Shown: one piece after another, positions 50,793 through 59,468 of the stretch | How the letters are laid out: every line of letters begins with the position of its first letter | Position numbering within the stretch: position 1 is the stretch's first letter | DNA from: Paraflavitalea pollutisoli | GTDB taxonomy: Bacteria > Bacteroidota > Bacteroidia > Chitinophagales > Chitinophagaceae | Length of the DNA: 64,000 nt | Direction of reading: 5' to 3' | NCBI RefSeq assembly: GCF_029360705.1 | Contig: NZ_JARKMX010000003.1 | Span: 372,001-436,000 of the forward strand | The notes under the pieces: generated by a model | Told to the model about the DNA's origin: nothing | Databases searched by the model: none | Seen by the model: the letters and a program-made list of their open reading frames with translations, nothing else | Position numbers and translations under genes: made by a program

Positions 50793-51077
50793 CTATGATT
50801 TCGGGCGGATCAGGAAGGTTTGACTTTGGATATAAAACACCTGCATGCCTTCTTCCAGGCAATTGCCGCCTATGGCCATGGTGAAATCGACAATTTCAAA
50901 GGCTTTATGGGGACATTCCAGTTTGCCAGCTACCAGTACCATTTCCTTCGTAATGGAATCGGTGCGGCCTGCAATGGTGCATTTTCAGGAGAATTGAGCC
51001 ATTCGGCTTCTTCCCTGTGCAATCGTTAGATGCGGGGCCAAAAATAAGCATAGGAAGCTGAATACAACAAAACGCAT
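50793..51077 (-). pseudogene. Small secreted-protein gene interrupted by an in-frame TGA
   Basis: Reading leftward from the ATG at 51077 gives a good signal peptide (MRFVVFSFLCLFLAPHLTIA, then QG). An in-frame TGA at 50987-50985 stops after 30 codons. The same frame then continues for 63 codons (KCTIAGRTDSITKEMVLVAG and beyond, with Cys pairs and a terminal IQSQTFLIRPKS) to TAG at 50795-50793. A 94-residue secreted protein with a single nonsense change, for instance from TGG, is the simplest reading. Sequencing error or programmed read-through are alternatives. It is not covered by another credible gene. Confidence 0.5.
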
Positions 51078-51150
51078 GATGACTCTGGTGTTTGTTGAAC
51101 AACGTGCTACCGGGTCGGCAAAGTATATAGTCGTTACCGGTCGCTAACAA

Positions 51151-51525
51151 TTATTCGCCACCGAGTATCTCCCGTTCGATCTCCTCCATCTGCACGATAT
51201 CCCATGCTTCACTTTCGGTGGGGGTCACGTTCATCAGTTCAAGAATGCCGGCCTTATCGAGCGCGTCTTCCACACCAGGCTGCATTTCGCAGATCACGAA
51301 CGACGCACCTTGCTCATAGAAGGTTTGTTGTACCTTTAACAGGTATTCTCCTGCAGCATCGTCCAGTTCGTTAATGTCTTTAACAATCAGTACTACGTTT
51401 TTAACGTCATTTTGGAGGATCGGAAGCAAACATTCATCCAGTTCTGCTGTCATATTTGCAGTTAAGACCGGTTCAATGATCGTTATGGCATGGAATTTTT
51501 GCTTGGTATCAATTTTGACCTGCAT
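51151..51525 (-). CDS. STAS-domain protein lacking the phospho-acceptor serine
   Basis: The product is 124 aa from MQVKIDTKQKFHAITIIEPV; a start at 51531 adds two residues. It is one STAS fold, as in SpoIIAA/anti-sigma factor antagonists (TANMTAELDECLLPIL, NVVLIVKDINELDDAAGEYLLKV, GASFVICEMQPGVEDALDKAG). In classical antagonists the switch loop is Asp-Ser-Ser/Thr-Gly; here it is Asp-Ala-Ala-Gly (about 56-59), so it cannot be phosphorylated at that site. No anti-sigma kinase is adjacent. It is divergent from clpC. Confidence 0.82.
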   Translation of the reverse strand: MQVKIDTKQKFHAITIIEPVLTANMTAELDECLLPILQNDVKNVVLIVKDINELDDAAGEYLLKVQQTFYEQGASFVICEMQPGVEDALDKAGILELMNVTPTESEAWDIVQMEEIEREILGGE

Positions 51526-51576
51526 ACACACTTAATGTTTGTTAACAGCCGTTAATAAAGAGGCGAGAACATAAGT

Positions 51577-51607
51577 CAAAAATATTCGTTATTATTGTAT
51601 AACACAA
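51577..51607 (-). promoter_or_regulatory. Promoter of the STAS gene
   Basis: Read leftward, a TATTTTTG -7 box (51584-51577) lies 20 bases from a TTG -33 (51607-51605), in the divergent gap with clpC. The STAS start is about 45 bases downstream. Confidence 0.6.
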
Positions 51608-51619
51608 CAAATTACGCAA

Positions 51620-54145
51620 ATGGATAACAATTTTTCAGCCCAGGTAAAGGAGATTATTTCGTTTAGCAGGGAAGAAGCTTTGAGGCTGGGGAATGATTTT
51701 ATCGGTACTGAGCATTTGTTGCTTGGGTTGATTCGTGAGGGTGAAAATACGGCAGTTCGGATCCTGAAGAGTTTCAATGTTGATCTTTATGAGCTGCGCA
51801 AAGAAGTAGAATTGGCTGTCAAGGACAAGACCGGTAAGAACATCGCCAACATAAACAGCTTACCCCTGACCAAACAGGCAGAGAAGGTAATTCGTGTAAC
51901 GGTGCTGGAGGCGAAGGCACTCAAGAGTCCGACCGTTGAAACGGAACACCTGATGCTCTCCATACTGAAGAACAAGGAAAACATAGCTACTCAAATCTTA
52001 AATCAGTTTGACGTGGATTACGATTTATTCAGAAACGAGTTAGGTGTAGTCAAGAGCAACGATGTACGCAGTGAGTATGCAGACGAGAATGAAGACGACT
52101 TCGATGAAGAAAAGAAGTATTCTCAGCAAAAATCACGTGCTGCCGGCAACACGAAAAGCAAGACCCCCGTATTGGACAATTTTGGTCGCGATATTACCCG
52201 TCTTGCCGAGAGTGGTGCACTGGATCCCATCGTAGGCCGCGAAGAAGAGATCGAGCGTGTATCGCAGATCCTCTCCCGCAGAAAGAAAAACAATCCCATC
52301 CTGATCGGTGAGCCTGGTGTAGGTAAAACCGCCATCGTGGAAGGCCTGGCACTGCGTATCGTGCAGCGCAAGGTATCCCGGGTACTGTTTGACAAACGTG
52401 TTATTTCGCTTGACCTGGCTGCCTTGGTAGCCGGTACCAAATACCGTGGTCAGTTTGAAGAAAGAATGAAAGCGATCATGAACGAATTGGAAAAAAACCG
52501 TGATGTGATCCTGTTCATCGATGAGATCCACACCATCGTTGGTGCCGGTGGCGCCAGCGGATCACTGGATGCATCGAACATCTTCAAACCAGCCCTGGCC
52601 CGTGGCGAACTCCAATGCATTGGCGCCTCTACCCTCGATGAGTACCGCATGTACATCGAGAAGGATGGTGCCCTCGACCGTCGTTTCCAAAAAGTAATGG
52701 TAGAACCACCGAGTGTGGATGAAACCATTCAGATCCTCAATAACATCAAGTCTAAATACGAAGACTACCACAACGTTACTTATAACGACGAGGCCATCGA
52801 TGCCTGTGTGAAGCTGAGTGACCGTTACATCACCGACCGTTTGTTGCCCGATAAGGCGATCGACGTGATGGATGAGGTAGGTGCCCGTGTTCACCTCAAG
52901 AACATCAATGTGCCCAAAGAGATCCTCGACCTCGAAAAGAAGATCGAAGATGTGAAGGTGGAAAAAAACAAGGTCGTCAAGAGCCAGAAGTTTGAAGAGG
53001 CTGCTTCGCTGCGTGATACGGAGAAACGCCTGCAGGAAGAACTGGAAAAGGCGAAAGCCAGCTGGGAAGAAGAAAGCAAACACAAGCGTTACCCGATCGA
53101 TGAGGAGGCTATCGCCGAAGTGGTGAGTATGATGACCGGCATTCCGGTAAAACGAATGGTGCAGGCCGAAACCGAGAAATTGCGCAACATGACCTTCGAC
53201 ATGCGCAGCATGGTGATCGGTCAGGATGATGCCATCTCCAAGGTGGTAAAAGCCATCCAGCGTAATCGGGTAGGTCTGAAAGATCCCAAGAAACCGATCG
53301 GTACCTTTATCTTCCTCGGACCTACCGGGGTTGGTAAAACGGAGCTGGCCCGTGCGTTGGCCCGTTATATGTTCGACTCGGAAGATGCGCTGATCCGCAT
53401 CGATATGAGTGAATACATGGAGAAATTCACAGTGAGCCGTTTGATCGGTGCGCCTCCCGGATATGTAGGTTACGAAGAAGGTGGTCAATTGACCGAGCGG
53501 GTACGCCGCAAGCCTTATTCCGTGATCCTGCTCGATGAGATCGAAAAGGCACACCCTGATATCTACAACATCCTCTTGCAGGTACTGGACGATGGCCAGC
53601 TCACAGATGGTCTGGGCCGTAAGGTGGACTTCAAGAATACCCTGATCATCATGACATCCAATATTGGTGTACGCCAGTTGAAGGATTTCGGTGACGGTGT
53701 AGGTTTTGCGACCGCTTCACGTCAGCAAAATGCGGAAGAGAACAACAAGGCGGTGATCGAAAAGGCTCTGAAAAGGACCTTCTCCCCCGAGTTCCTCAAC
53801 CGTATCGACGATGTGATCATCTTCAACTCGCTGAGTAAAGAGAATATCTTCTCGATCATCGATATCCTGATGAAGGGCGTGATGAAACGGCTCAACAGCC
53901 TTGGATTCAGCCTGGAACTGACGGAAGAAGCGAAAAACTTCATCGCCGAGAAGGGGTACGACGTTCAGTTTGGTGCACGTCCGCTGCACAGGGCCATCCA
54001 GAAATACCTGGAAGATCCGCTGGCAGAAGAGATCCTCAACCTCCATATTAAGCAAGGTGATGTCATGATTGCCGACCTCGATAAGGAGAAAACGAAGATC
54101 CAGTTCACCCTGAAGGAAACTTCTACCGAGAAATCAGAAGCGTAA
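51620..54145 (+). CDS. clpC: ATP-dependent Clp protease ATP-binding subunit ClpC
   Basis: The product is 841 aa. Two N-terminal Clp_N repeats (about 5-145) are followed by AAA1 with Walker A GEPGVGKT (230-237) and arginine-finger region. A coiled-coil middle segment bears a UVR-like stretch [22 protein letters not shown]2 has Walker A GPTGVGKT (about 568) and a C-terminal D2-small domain. Together with ClpP it unfolds and degrades proteins in the cytoplasm; the adaptor McsA/McsB is not expected in this phylum. It is monocistronic with a strong terminator. Confidence 0.95.
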   Translation: MDNNFSAQVKEIISFSREEALRLGNDFIGTEHLLLGLIREGENTAVRILKSFNVDLYELRKEVELAVKDKTGKNIANINSLPLTKQAEKVIRVTVLEAKALKSPTVETEHLMLSILKNKENIATQILNQFDVDYDLFRNELGVVKSNDVRSEYADENEDDFDEEKKYSQQKSRAAGNTKSKTPVLDNFGRDITRLAESGALDPIVGREEEIERVSQILSRRKKNNPILIGEPGVGKTAIVEGLALRIVQRKVSRVLFDKRVISLDLAALVAGTKYRGQFEERMKAIMNELEKNRDVILFIDEIHTIVGAGGASGSLDASNIFKPALARGELQCIGASTLDEYRMYIEKDGALDRRFQKVMVEPPSVDETIQILNNIKSKYEDYHNVTYNDEAIDACVKLSDRYITDRLLPDKAIDVMDEVGARVHLKNINVPKEILDLEKKIEDVKVEKNKVVKSQKFEEAASLRDTEKRLQEELEKAKASWEEESKHKRYPIDEEAIAEVVSMMTGIPVKRMVQAETEKLRNMTFDMRSMVIGQDDAISKVVKAIQRNRVGLKDPKKPIGTFIFLGPTGVGKTELARALARYMFDSEDALIRIDMSEYMEKFTVSRLIGAPPGYVGYEEGGQLTERVRRKPYSVILLDEIEKAHPDIYNILLQVLDDGQLTDGLGRKVDFKNTLIIMTSNIGVRQLKDFGDGVGFATASRQQNAEENNKAVIEKALKRTFSPEFLNRIDDVIIFNSLSKENIFSIIDILMKGVMKRLNSLGFSLELTEEAKNFIAEKGYDVQFGARPLHRAIQKYLEDPLAEEILNLHIKQGDVMIADLDKEKTKIQFTLKETSTEKSEA

Positions 54146-54170
54146 GTATTACCGCTTCCTTACATAATAG

Positions 54171-54199
54171 CCCCTCCAGCCTGGCCGGAGGGGTTTTTT
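54171..54199 (+). terminator. Intrinsic terminator of clpC
   Basis: A 7-bp stem CCCCTCC (54171-54177) / GGAGGGG (54187-54193) followed by TTTTTTA. Confidence 0.9.
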
Positions 54200-54312
54200 A
54201 TTGCGGACCCCGGGGTCTGCAATGCTTTTCTTGACTTCAGTCATGCACTATAATCTTATGAAAGACGTTTATATATCAAGTCCCTCTGTTTAATACTGTA
54301 GGCTGGCCGGGG

Positions 54313-54463
54313 TATCTTTCGCGGTACCAACACCCTGCTTACTGGAACATGGAAAAATCCAATGCTTATGATAACAAGGTGACTTACGCGTAGTAGGTCC
54401 GGAATCGTCCCCACTACTTTATTAATGCCGCTCTACGCGTTAGAGCGGCATTACTATTTTGTT
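54313..54463 (+). ncRNA. Candidate small RNA between clpC and cmk
   Basis: A near-consensus -7 box TATCTTTC (54313-54320) precedes about 130 bases without an open frame. The segment holds a hairpin (GTAGT at 54390-54394 with ACTAC at 54413-54417, extended by GG/CC) and ends in a perfect 13-bp stem, TAATGCCGCTCTA (54423-54435) / TAGAGCGGCATTA (54441-54453), followed by CTATTTTGTTT. The -7 box departs from TAnnTTTG at the last base and the -33 is weak (GTTT), so transcription is unproven. Confidence 0.35.
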
Positions 54464-54513
54464 TACAAGCTATTACTGGCTGCTGCGAGCAGTACTGCAT
54501 TCGTCTTTTTTCT

Positions 54514-54521
54514 TAGTTTTG
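54514..54521 (+). promoter_or_regulatory. cmk promoter -7 box (TAGTTTTG)
   Basis: A perfect TAnnTTTG match 10 bases before the cmk ATG, giving a very short leader. Confidence 0.6.
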
Positions 54522-54531
54522 CTTCCACAAC

Positions 54532-55215
54532 ATGGAAAAGAAGATCATTATAACCATCGACGGCTGGTCATCGTGCGGAAAAAGCACCGTGGCGAAACAG
54601 CTGGCGCGTGAACTGGGCTATGTGTACATCGACAGTGGTGCCATGTACCGGGCTATTACGCTGTATTTTCTCCGCAATCATATCGACTGGACCCACCACG
54701 AAGCGGTGGAAGATGCCCTGGGCAAGATCACCCTTGAATTCCTCTCCAACCACAAGAATGGTCAAAGCGAGATCTACCTGAACGGGGAGAACGTGGAATA
54801 CGTGATCCGCGACCTGGTCGTGGCCGAAAAAGTAAGTGAAGTGGCGGCGATCAAAGAAGTCAGGGCCTTTGCCGTACGCCAACAGCAAAGCATGGGCTCC
54901 AGCAAAGGGATCGTCATGGACGGCCGCGATATCGGAACGGTAGTGTTCCCGCAGGCTGAATTGAAGATCTTCATGACAGCCGACAATGCCATCCGCGTTG
55001 AACGCCGTTTCCGCGAGCTTTACGACAAGAATCCCAACGTTACGATCGAGGAAGTGCGGGCCAACCTGGAAATGCGCGATTATATCGACTCCCATCGCGA
55101 GGTAAGCCCGTTGCGCCAGGCTGAAGACGCCCTGCTGCTCGACAATTCCAAACTGTCGATGCGCGAGCAACTGGACATTGCCCTTCACTGGGTGAAGGAG
55201 CGCCTCAATTCCTGA
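54532..55215 (+). CDS. cmk: Cytidylate kinase
   Basis: The product is 227 aa, the normal length. The P-loop is DGWSSCGKSTVAKQLA (about 8-23), then YIDSGAMYRAIT, VVAEKVSEVAAIKEVRAF and MDGRDIGTVVFPQAELKIFM, followed by a lid region RRFRELYDKNPN with EEVRANLEMRDYIDSHRE. It phosphorylates CMP and dCMP for nucleotide supply in the cytoplasm. Its stop lies 11 bases past the end of the convergent acyltransferase gene, so the two 3' ends overlap. Confidence 0.95.
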   Translation: MEKKIIITIDGWSSCGKSTVAKQLARELGYVYIDSGAMYRAITLYFLRNHIDWTHHEAVEDALGKITLEFLSNHKNGQSEIYLNGENVEYVIRDLVVAEKVSEVAAIKEVRAFAVRQQQSMGSSKGIVMDGRDIGTVVFPQAELKIFMTADNAIRVERRFRELYDKNPNVTIEEVRANLEMRDYIDSHREVSPLRQAEDALLLDNSKLSMREQLDIALHWVKERLNS

Positions 55216-56428
55216 CGATAAAGGCGAAGCGGTCTTTCAGCTTCAGGAACCTTTTCTCGAACAAATGATAGGACAGCATACTGATGCCGATGGTGATCAG
55301 CAGTGCTGCTATGCCCAACGTGAGGTTGATGGGTACGGAAAACTCATTGGCGCCAGCCGATCTGAACAAGGCCAGGGCAATGTATATCCCTATAAAATGC
55401 AGGCAGTACAGGCCGTAGGTATAGATGCCCATGCTGCTCATCCTGCGGAATTGTGCAAACTTGAAAAAGGAGTTTTGTGAGAAGTTTTGCTCAACGATGA
55501 TGAGCCCAAAGAAGGTGCCGATGATCAGCCTTTCGGTAATCGCAGCGGCGGGAATCCCTGAATAGAACAGTTTGCGTCGCAGCAGGAACAATCCGGCGGC
55601 GATGGCGTAGATGGCAATGATCTGCCAACGCGGCAGTTTGGTGATCCAACGCAGGAAACGGCTGTCGTAGGAGGTCCAATAGGCGAGGAGGCCACCTAGG
55701 GCCATGTCACCAATGACGGCAAAGGTGTTGAAATACAATACATCGGGCTGGTTGTGGTGGAAGGCTCTGAATAGCAGCGACCCACCCAGTATCAGCAGGC
55801 ATACATGCTTGAAGTAGCGCAGCGGGACGAACGACAGCAGCAGGGGCCAGGTGAGGTAAAACTGTTCTTCTATGGCGATGGACCAGAGGATGCCCAACAC
55901 GAGTGAGTTGGGGTGGCCGGTTTCGATCACGTCGAAGTTGTTGAGAAAAGTGAGGTACCAGAGGGGGCGGGCATGCTCTTCGGCACCCATGCCGATGAGG
56001 TAGGCCACTTTGGGAAATACCACAAAGCCTATGAATACGCAGAGGTAAAATAGCGGCCAGATCCTCAATATCCGACGCATATAGAAATGCCCCACATGGA
56101 TCCTGCCGGTATGTTCTTTCTCGCGGATCAGGAGGAAGGTGATCAGGAATCCGCTCAGCACAAAAAAGAAGTTGACCCCCAGGTTACCATTCTGAAACAA
56201 AACGGTAAAGGCTTTAAAGAAGGCTGGCACTTCGCGTTGGCTGGCTTGATAATGTTCAACCGTTGTTTTATTGAAATGGAAAAGGAATACGAGGAAGAAG
56301 CATACAAACCGCAGACCGTCGAGGTGGGGGAAGAATACCTTGGCTTTTTTTGCCGCAGGGGTGCTGGCCAGATCGGGTACTGTTGGGTTGCCACCGGCAG
56401 CGATGGGGTTGGGTATGCTTGACATGGG
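55205..56428 (-). CDS. Membrane acyltransferase (Acyltransferase_3 family)
   Basis: The product is 407 aa from MSSIPNPIAAGGNPTVPDLA; a start at 56461 adds 11 residues. About ten transmembrane helices follow. The first cytoplasmic region carries HLDGLRFVCFFLVFLFHFNK, whose His is typical of the active site, and GNLGVNFFFVLSGFLITFLL is diagnostic. Such proteins transfer acetyl or other acyl groups to sugars in O-antigen, exopolysaccharide or peptidoglycan. It is close to another O-acylation pair (MBOAT/SGNH) on the opposite strand, suggesting glycan decoration. Confidence 0.88.
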   Translation of the reverse strand, partial: PMSSIPNPIAAGGNPTVPDLASTPAAKKAKVFFPHLDGLRFVCFFLVFLFHFNKTTVEHYQASQREVPAFFKAFTVLFQNGNLGVNFFFVLSGFLITFLLIREKEHTGRIHVGHFYMRRILRIWPLFYLCVFIGFVVFPKVAYLIGMGAEEHARPLWYLTFLNNFDVIETGHPNSLVLGILWSIAIEEQFYLTWPLLLSFVPLRYFKHVCLLILGGSLLFRAFHHNQPDVLYFNTFAVIGDMALGGLLAYWTSYDSRFLRWITKLPRWQIIAIYAIAAGLFLLRRKLFYSGIPAAAITERLIIGTFFGLIIVEQNFSQNSFFKFAQFRRMSSMGIYTYGLYCLHFIGIYIALALFRSAGANEFSVPINLTLGIAALLITIGISMLSYHLFEKRFLKLKDRFAFIVRN

Positions 56429-56645
56429 GCCGAAAATAGTAATAACCCTGCAGCTTTCCAATGGCGTGACGTTTCGTTAACACGTAGAATTCCGGGTGAT
56501 ATAATAATTTTTATTATTTTGGCGTTTAACTGGGTAATTTTCAGCAGGCAATAAGGCAACCCGTCCGGCGGTACTTCCGGTTATGGATTGATTTGCTTTA
56601 CTTTGCCCCGGTTTCTACTAAAATATACCCTTAAGCTAAGCCAGG

Positions 56646-58088
56646 ATGGTATTCAACAGCATTACATTCTTAATCTTCAGCGTCGTCTTTTTCCCTATTT
56701 ACTTTGCGACCAAAGGTAAGCTGCGGCTTTGGTGGATCTTGTTGGCGAGTTACGTATTCTACGGCTCCTGGGACTGGCGCTTCCTGGGTATTATCATGTT
56801 GTCGACCTTTATGGACTTCAATTTCGGCAAGCTGATCGGCGCTACCGAGAACAAGGCCAGGAGGCGGACTTACCTGATCCTGAGTATGATCATGAACCTC
56901 GGGTTCCTGGGTTTTTTCAAGTATTTCAATTTCTTCATCGATAGTTTCGTGAGCCTGATGCATACGTTTGGCCTGAATCCCGGGTTGAGTACGTTGCAGA
57001 TCTTGTTGCCGGTCGGTATCTCTTTCTATACATTCCAGAGCCTTTCCTATACCATCGATATCTACCGCCGGGAAATCCCGGTGGAGCGGGATATGCTGAA
57101 GTTTGCGGCCTTTATTGCGCTTTTCCCGCAATTGGTGGCGGGACCGATCGTACGGGCACGTGACCTGTTGCCACAGATGGAAACGGACAAAAAGTTTGAC
57201 TGGGATAATTTCAACTCTGGCCTGGGGCGTGTGTTGTGGGGCTTCTTCAAGAAGGTAGCGATTGCCGATTCGCTCGCACCTTTTGTAGATCAGTGCTGGG
57301 CCGATCCTTCTAAATTCTCTTCGTCGCATCTGTTGGTGGGCGTCATCTTCTATTCATTCCAGATCTACTGTGATTTTTCCGGTTACTCGGATATTGCCAT
57401 TGGATTGGCGCGGATCATGGGTTATCGTTTCGTAGAGAATTTCAAAACACCTTATTTTTCGCAAAGCTTCAGTGAGTTCTGGACACGCTGGCATATTTCG
57501 TTGTCGAGCTGGCTGCGGGATTACCTGTACATTCCGTTGGGCGGTAACCGTCACGGAAAGTTTGGCACTTACAAGAACAATATGATCACCATGCTGCTGG
57601 GAGGTTTGTGGCATGGGGCCAACCTGGCCTTTATATTCTGGGGTTTTCTGCATGGGGTATACCTGATCATACAACGGATCACGACACCGATCTGGCGGAA
57701 GTTTGTACAGTTGGTACGCATGCCGGCCTTTATCAACTCGGCGATCTGTATGATCATCGTGTATACTTTAACCGTAATTGCCTGGATCTATTTCCGTTCC
57801 GGCAGTATGGGGCATCGCAGTTTTTCGGTGGCCAATACCATTATCGGCCGCATTACCTCGTTTGAAGAGTTTTCCTGGTATACGGTGTTGAACAAATACC
57901 AGGTACTGAAGGGCATTTTGTTGCTGGTGATCATGCTGGCGGTGGAGATCACCAACCAGCGAATGTCGTGGAATGTAACGCAGCTGCGTCGTCCGGCTTT
58001 GCGGATAGCGCTGTTTGCCTCCGTGCTGTGGCTGATCGCCCTGTTCGGTACGTTTGGTTCCAACTCATTCATTTATTTCCAATTCTAA
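56646..58088 (+). CDS. MBOAT-family O-acyltransferase (AlgI/DltB-like)
   Basis: The product is 480 aa with about ten to twelve transmembrane helices. The catalytic region has GGLWHGANLAFIFWGFLHG (His about residue 324) and PQLVAGPIVRARDLLPQ, with SFSEFWTRWHISLSSWLRDYLYIPLGG, the standard MBOAT landmarks. The family passes acyl groups across the membrane for polysaccharide O-acetylation, as with AlgI. The following SGNH-like gene begins 12 bases later; together they fit an AlgI-AlgJ/X-like transfer system. Confidence 0.93.
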   Translation: MVFNSITFLIFSVVFFPIYFATKGKLRLWWILLASYVFYGSWDWRFLGIIMLSTFMDFNFGKLIGATENKARRRTYLILSMIMNLGFLGFFKYFNFFIDSFVSLMHTFGLNPGLSTLQILLPVGISFYTFQSLSYTIDIYRREIPVERDMLKFAAFIALFPQLVAGPIVRARDLLPQMETDKKFDWDNFNSGLGRVLWGFFKKVAIADSLAPFVDQCWADPSKFSSSHLLVGVIFYSFQIYCDFSGYSDIAIGLARIMGYRFVENFKTPYFSQSFSEFWTRWHISLSSWLRDYLYIPLGGNRHGKFGTYKNNMITMLLGGLWHGANLAFIFWGFLHGVYLIIQRITTPIWRKFVQLVRMPAFINSAICMIIVYTLTVIAWIYFRSGSMGHRSFSVANTIIGRITSFEEFSWYTVLNKYQVLKGILLLVIMLAVEITNQRMSWNVTQLRRPALRIALFASVLWLIALFGTFGSNSFIYFQF

Positions 58089-58100
58089 CCTTACCACATC

Positions 58101-58991
58101 ATGAAAAAGGCAATTTGGGTTGTTGTGTTCCTGGGAATCCTGTTTGTGGGCGACCGCTTTATCGGCTATATTTTCCAACAGCAAATCACTAAAAGCCAGT
58201 TCCGTTATTCCCGTATGTACCGTGGTGAGGGGCAGGCTGATATCCTGATCGTGGGTAACTCCCGTGGTCTCAATTTCTACCAACCGAGTGTGGAGAAGGC
58301 TACCGGCTTAACTACCTTCAGTCTTTGTTATTACAGTATGCCTTGCGAGATCGCTACAGTACTCGCCAAAGACTACCTGGATCGCTATCCCAAGGTAAAG
58401 ACGGTATTGGTGGAAACGACGATCGTGGAGATGTCGGATGATAAGTTATTACCTGGTTTTACAACCTATATGCCTTATTCCGAACGCATCGATTCGGTGT
58501 TGCGGCTAAAGACCAAGGAGACCTGGAACTACGCTAATTTCTCCCATATCTATCGGTTCAACAATGAGGTATTTCAGCGCGCGATGTATTATCGCAACAA
58601 GCTGGACAATGACTGGTATTTTGACCACACGATCACGCAGGACCTGATCGACCAGGCGCCGCACCGGAGTGTGGAGTTTAAAACGCCTGATAGTCATGTA
58701 CAGGACCTGAAACAATTGGCTGATTACTGCAAGGCCAGGAATATCAACCTGCAATTTGTGATCGCTCCTATCTTCCCAACTTATACTGTCAAGAAACTGG
58801 ATGTTTTCAAGCAGAAGATCGAAGCGGCTACCGGCATTACTGTGCATGATTACAGTAAAGCTATTCTTGATTATTCTTCCTTTACGGATTACCTGCATGC
58901 CAACCTGAAAGGGGGGGCCGAGATCGTGGATACGATGGTGAAGGATGGAGTGCTGCCCCGCGCACCGCAAACTGCTGTGAGTAGTCGTTAA
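58101..58991 (+). CDS. Membrane-anchored SGNH-hydrolase-like protein partnered with the MBOAT
   Basis: The product is 296 aa with an N-terminal membrane segment (about 5-22). It has the SGNH-like opening ADILIVGNSRGLNFYQPSVE, in which Ser is the likely nucleophile, and the block-V pattern DYLHANLKGGAEIV, with Asp and His placed as in a catalytic dyad. The predicted position is the periplasmic face. It likely receives acyl groups exported by the MBOAT and transfers them to a glycan; that role is inference from gene pairing. A strong terminator follows. Confidence 0.75.
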   Translation: MKKAIWVVVFLGILFVGDRFIGYIFQQQITKSQFRYSRMYRGEGQADILIVGNSRGLNFYQPSVEKATGLTTFSLCYYSMPCEIATVLAKDYLDRYPKVKTVLVETTIVEMSDDKLLPGFTTYMPYSERIDSVLRLKTKETWNYANFSHIYRFNNEVFQRAMYYRNKLDNDWYFDHTITQDLIDQAPHRSVEFKTPDSHVQDLKQLADYCKARNINLQFVIAPIFPTYTVKKLDVFKQKIEAATGITVHDYSKAILDYSSFTDYLHANLKGGAEIVDTMVKDGVLPRAPQTAVSSR

Positions 58992-59013
58992 CTAACTTTT
59001 CATACAATGATAG

Positions 59014-59050
59014 CTGCCCCGGAATGTAAACCGGGGCAGTTTTGTTTTTA
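59014..59050 (+). terminator. Terminator of the MBOAT-SGNH operon
   Basis: A 9-bp stem CTGCCCCGG (59014-59022) / CCGGGGCAG (59031-59039) followed by TTTTGTTTTT. Confidence 0.9.
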
Positions 59051-59355
59051 GGCCTCTTGCAGGGGAAGAGGAGCATTCCGTGTTGAAGAAGGGCGCCGGA
59101 TTCAAATCCCGGGGGCATGGGATATTGACCGCTATTCTGGGCCCAGGTTAACGATTATTGTGTTGGTGGATGATTTTGTATATGATGATTTATTGTGTAA
59201 GGCGTTGTCTTTCTTTTAGTAAGAAATGTGTCAACATCCTATTTGTTCCCACGGTGGAATATGTTTCCGGTAATGGGAAGAAATGGACTGTCAGGACTTT
59301 TTAATCATCGTTTACGGGCATGAAATCTTTGGGAAAAAACGTAGTGGGTAAGTCG

Positions 59356-59384
59356 TTGATTGAATATGGCTTAGGATATATTTC
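59356..59384 (+). promoter_or_regulatory. Possible promoter of the T9SS surface protein
   Basis: TTG (59356-59358) and the imperfect -7 box TATATTTC (59377-59384) are 18 bases apart, 85 bases before the ATG. Confidence 0.35.
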
Positions 59385-59468
59385 GTATAAGTACCGGGTT
59401 TAGGGTCGAGTAATTAAAAAGCGGTCTGGCGCGCCGATTGGATATTCTGTGCCAATAACCCACGTATC

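Larger units (their letters stand above)
54146..54531. other. Intergenic region clpC-cmk with structured elements
   Basis: About 390 bases hold the clpC terminator (54171-54199), a candidate structured RNA with its own terminator-like hairpin (54327-54463), and the cmk -7 box (54514-54521). No open frame of note. Confidence 0.5.
58992..59468. other. Intergenic region before the T9SS surface protein gene
   Basis: About 480 bases. It begins with a terminator (59014-59050) and ends with a possible promoter before the T9SS gene, TTG (59356-59358) and TATATTTC (59377-59384), 18 bases apart. Nothing else is recognisable; a tRNA-like T-arm near 59090 is not a tRNA. Confidence 0.45.

Noticed and set aside
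50905-51150. Alternative leftward frame of 81 codons at the interrupted gene
   Set aside because: It lacks a signal peptide and gives no sensible protein; the adjacent frame with TGA is better supported.
59085-59115. tRNA-like T-arm (GGATTCAAATCC)
   Set aside because: No matching acceptor or anticodon arm could be built around it; the T-stem is itself imperfect.
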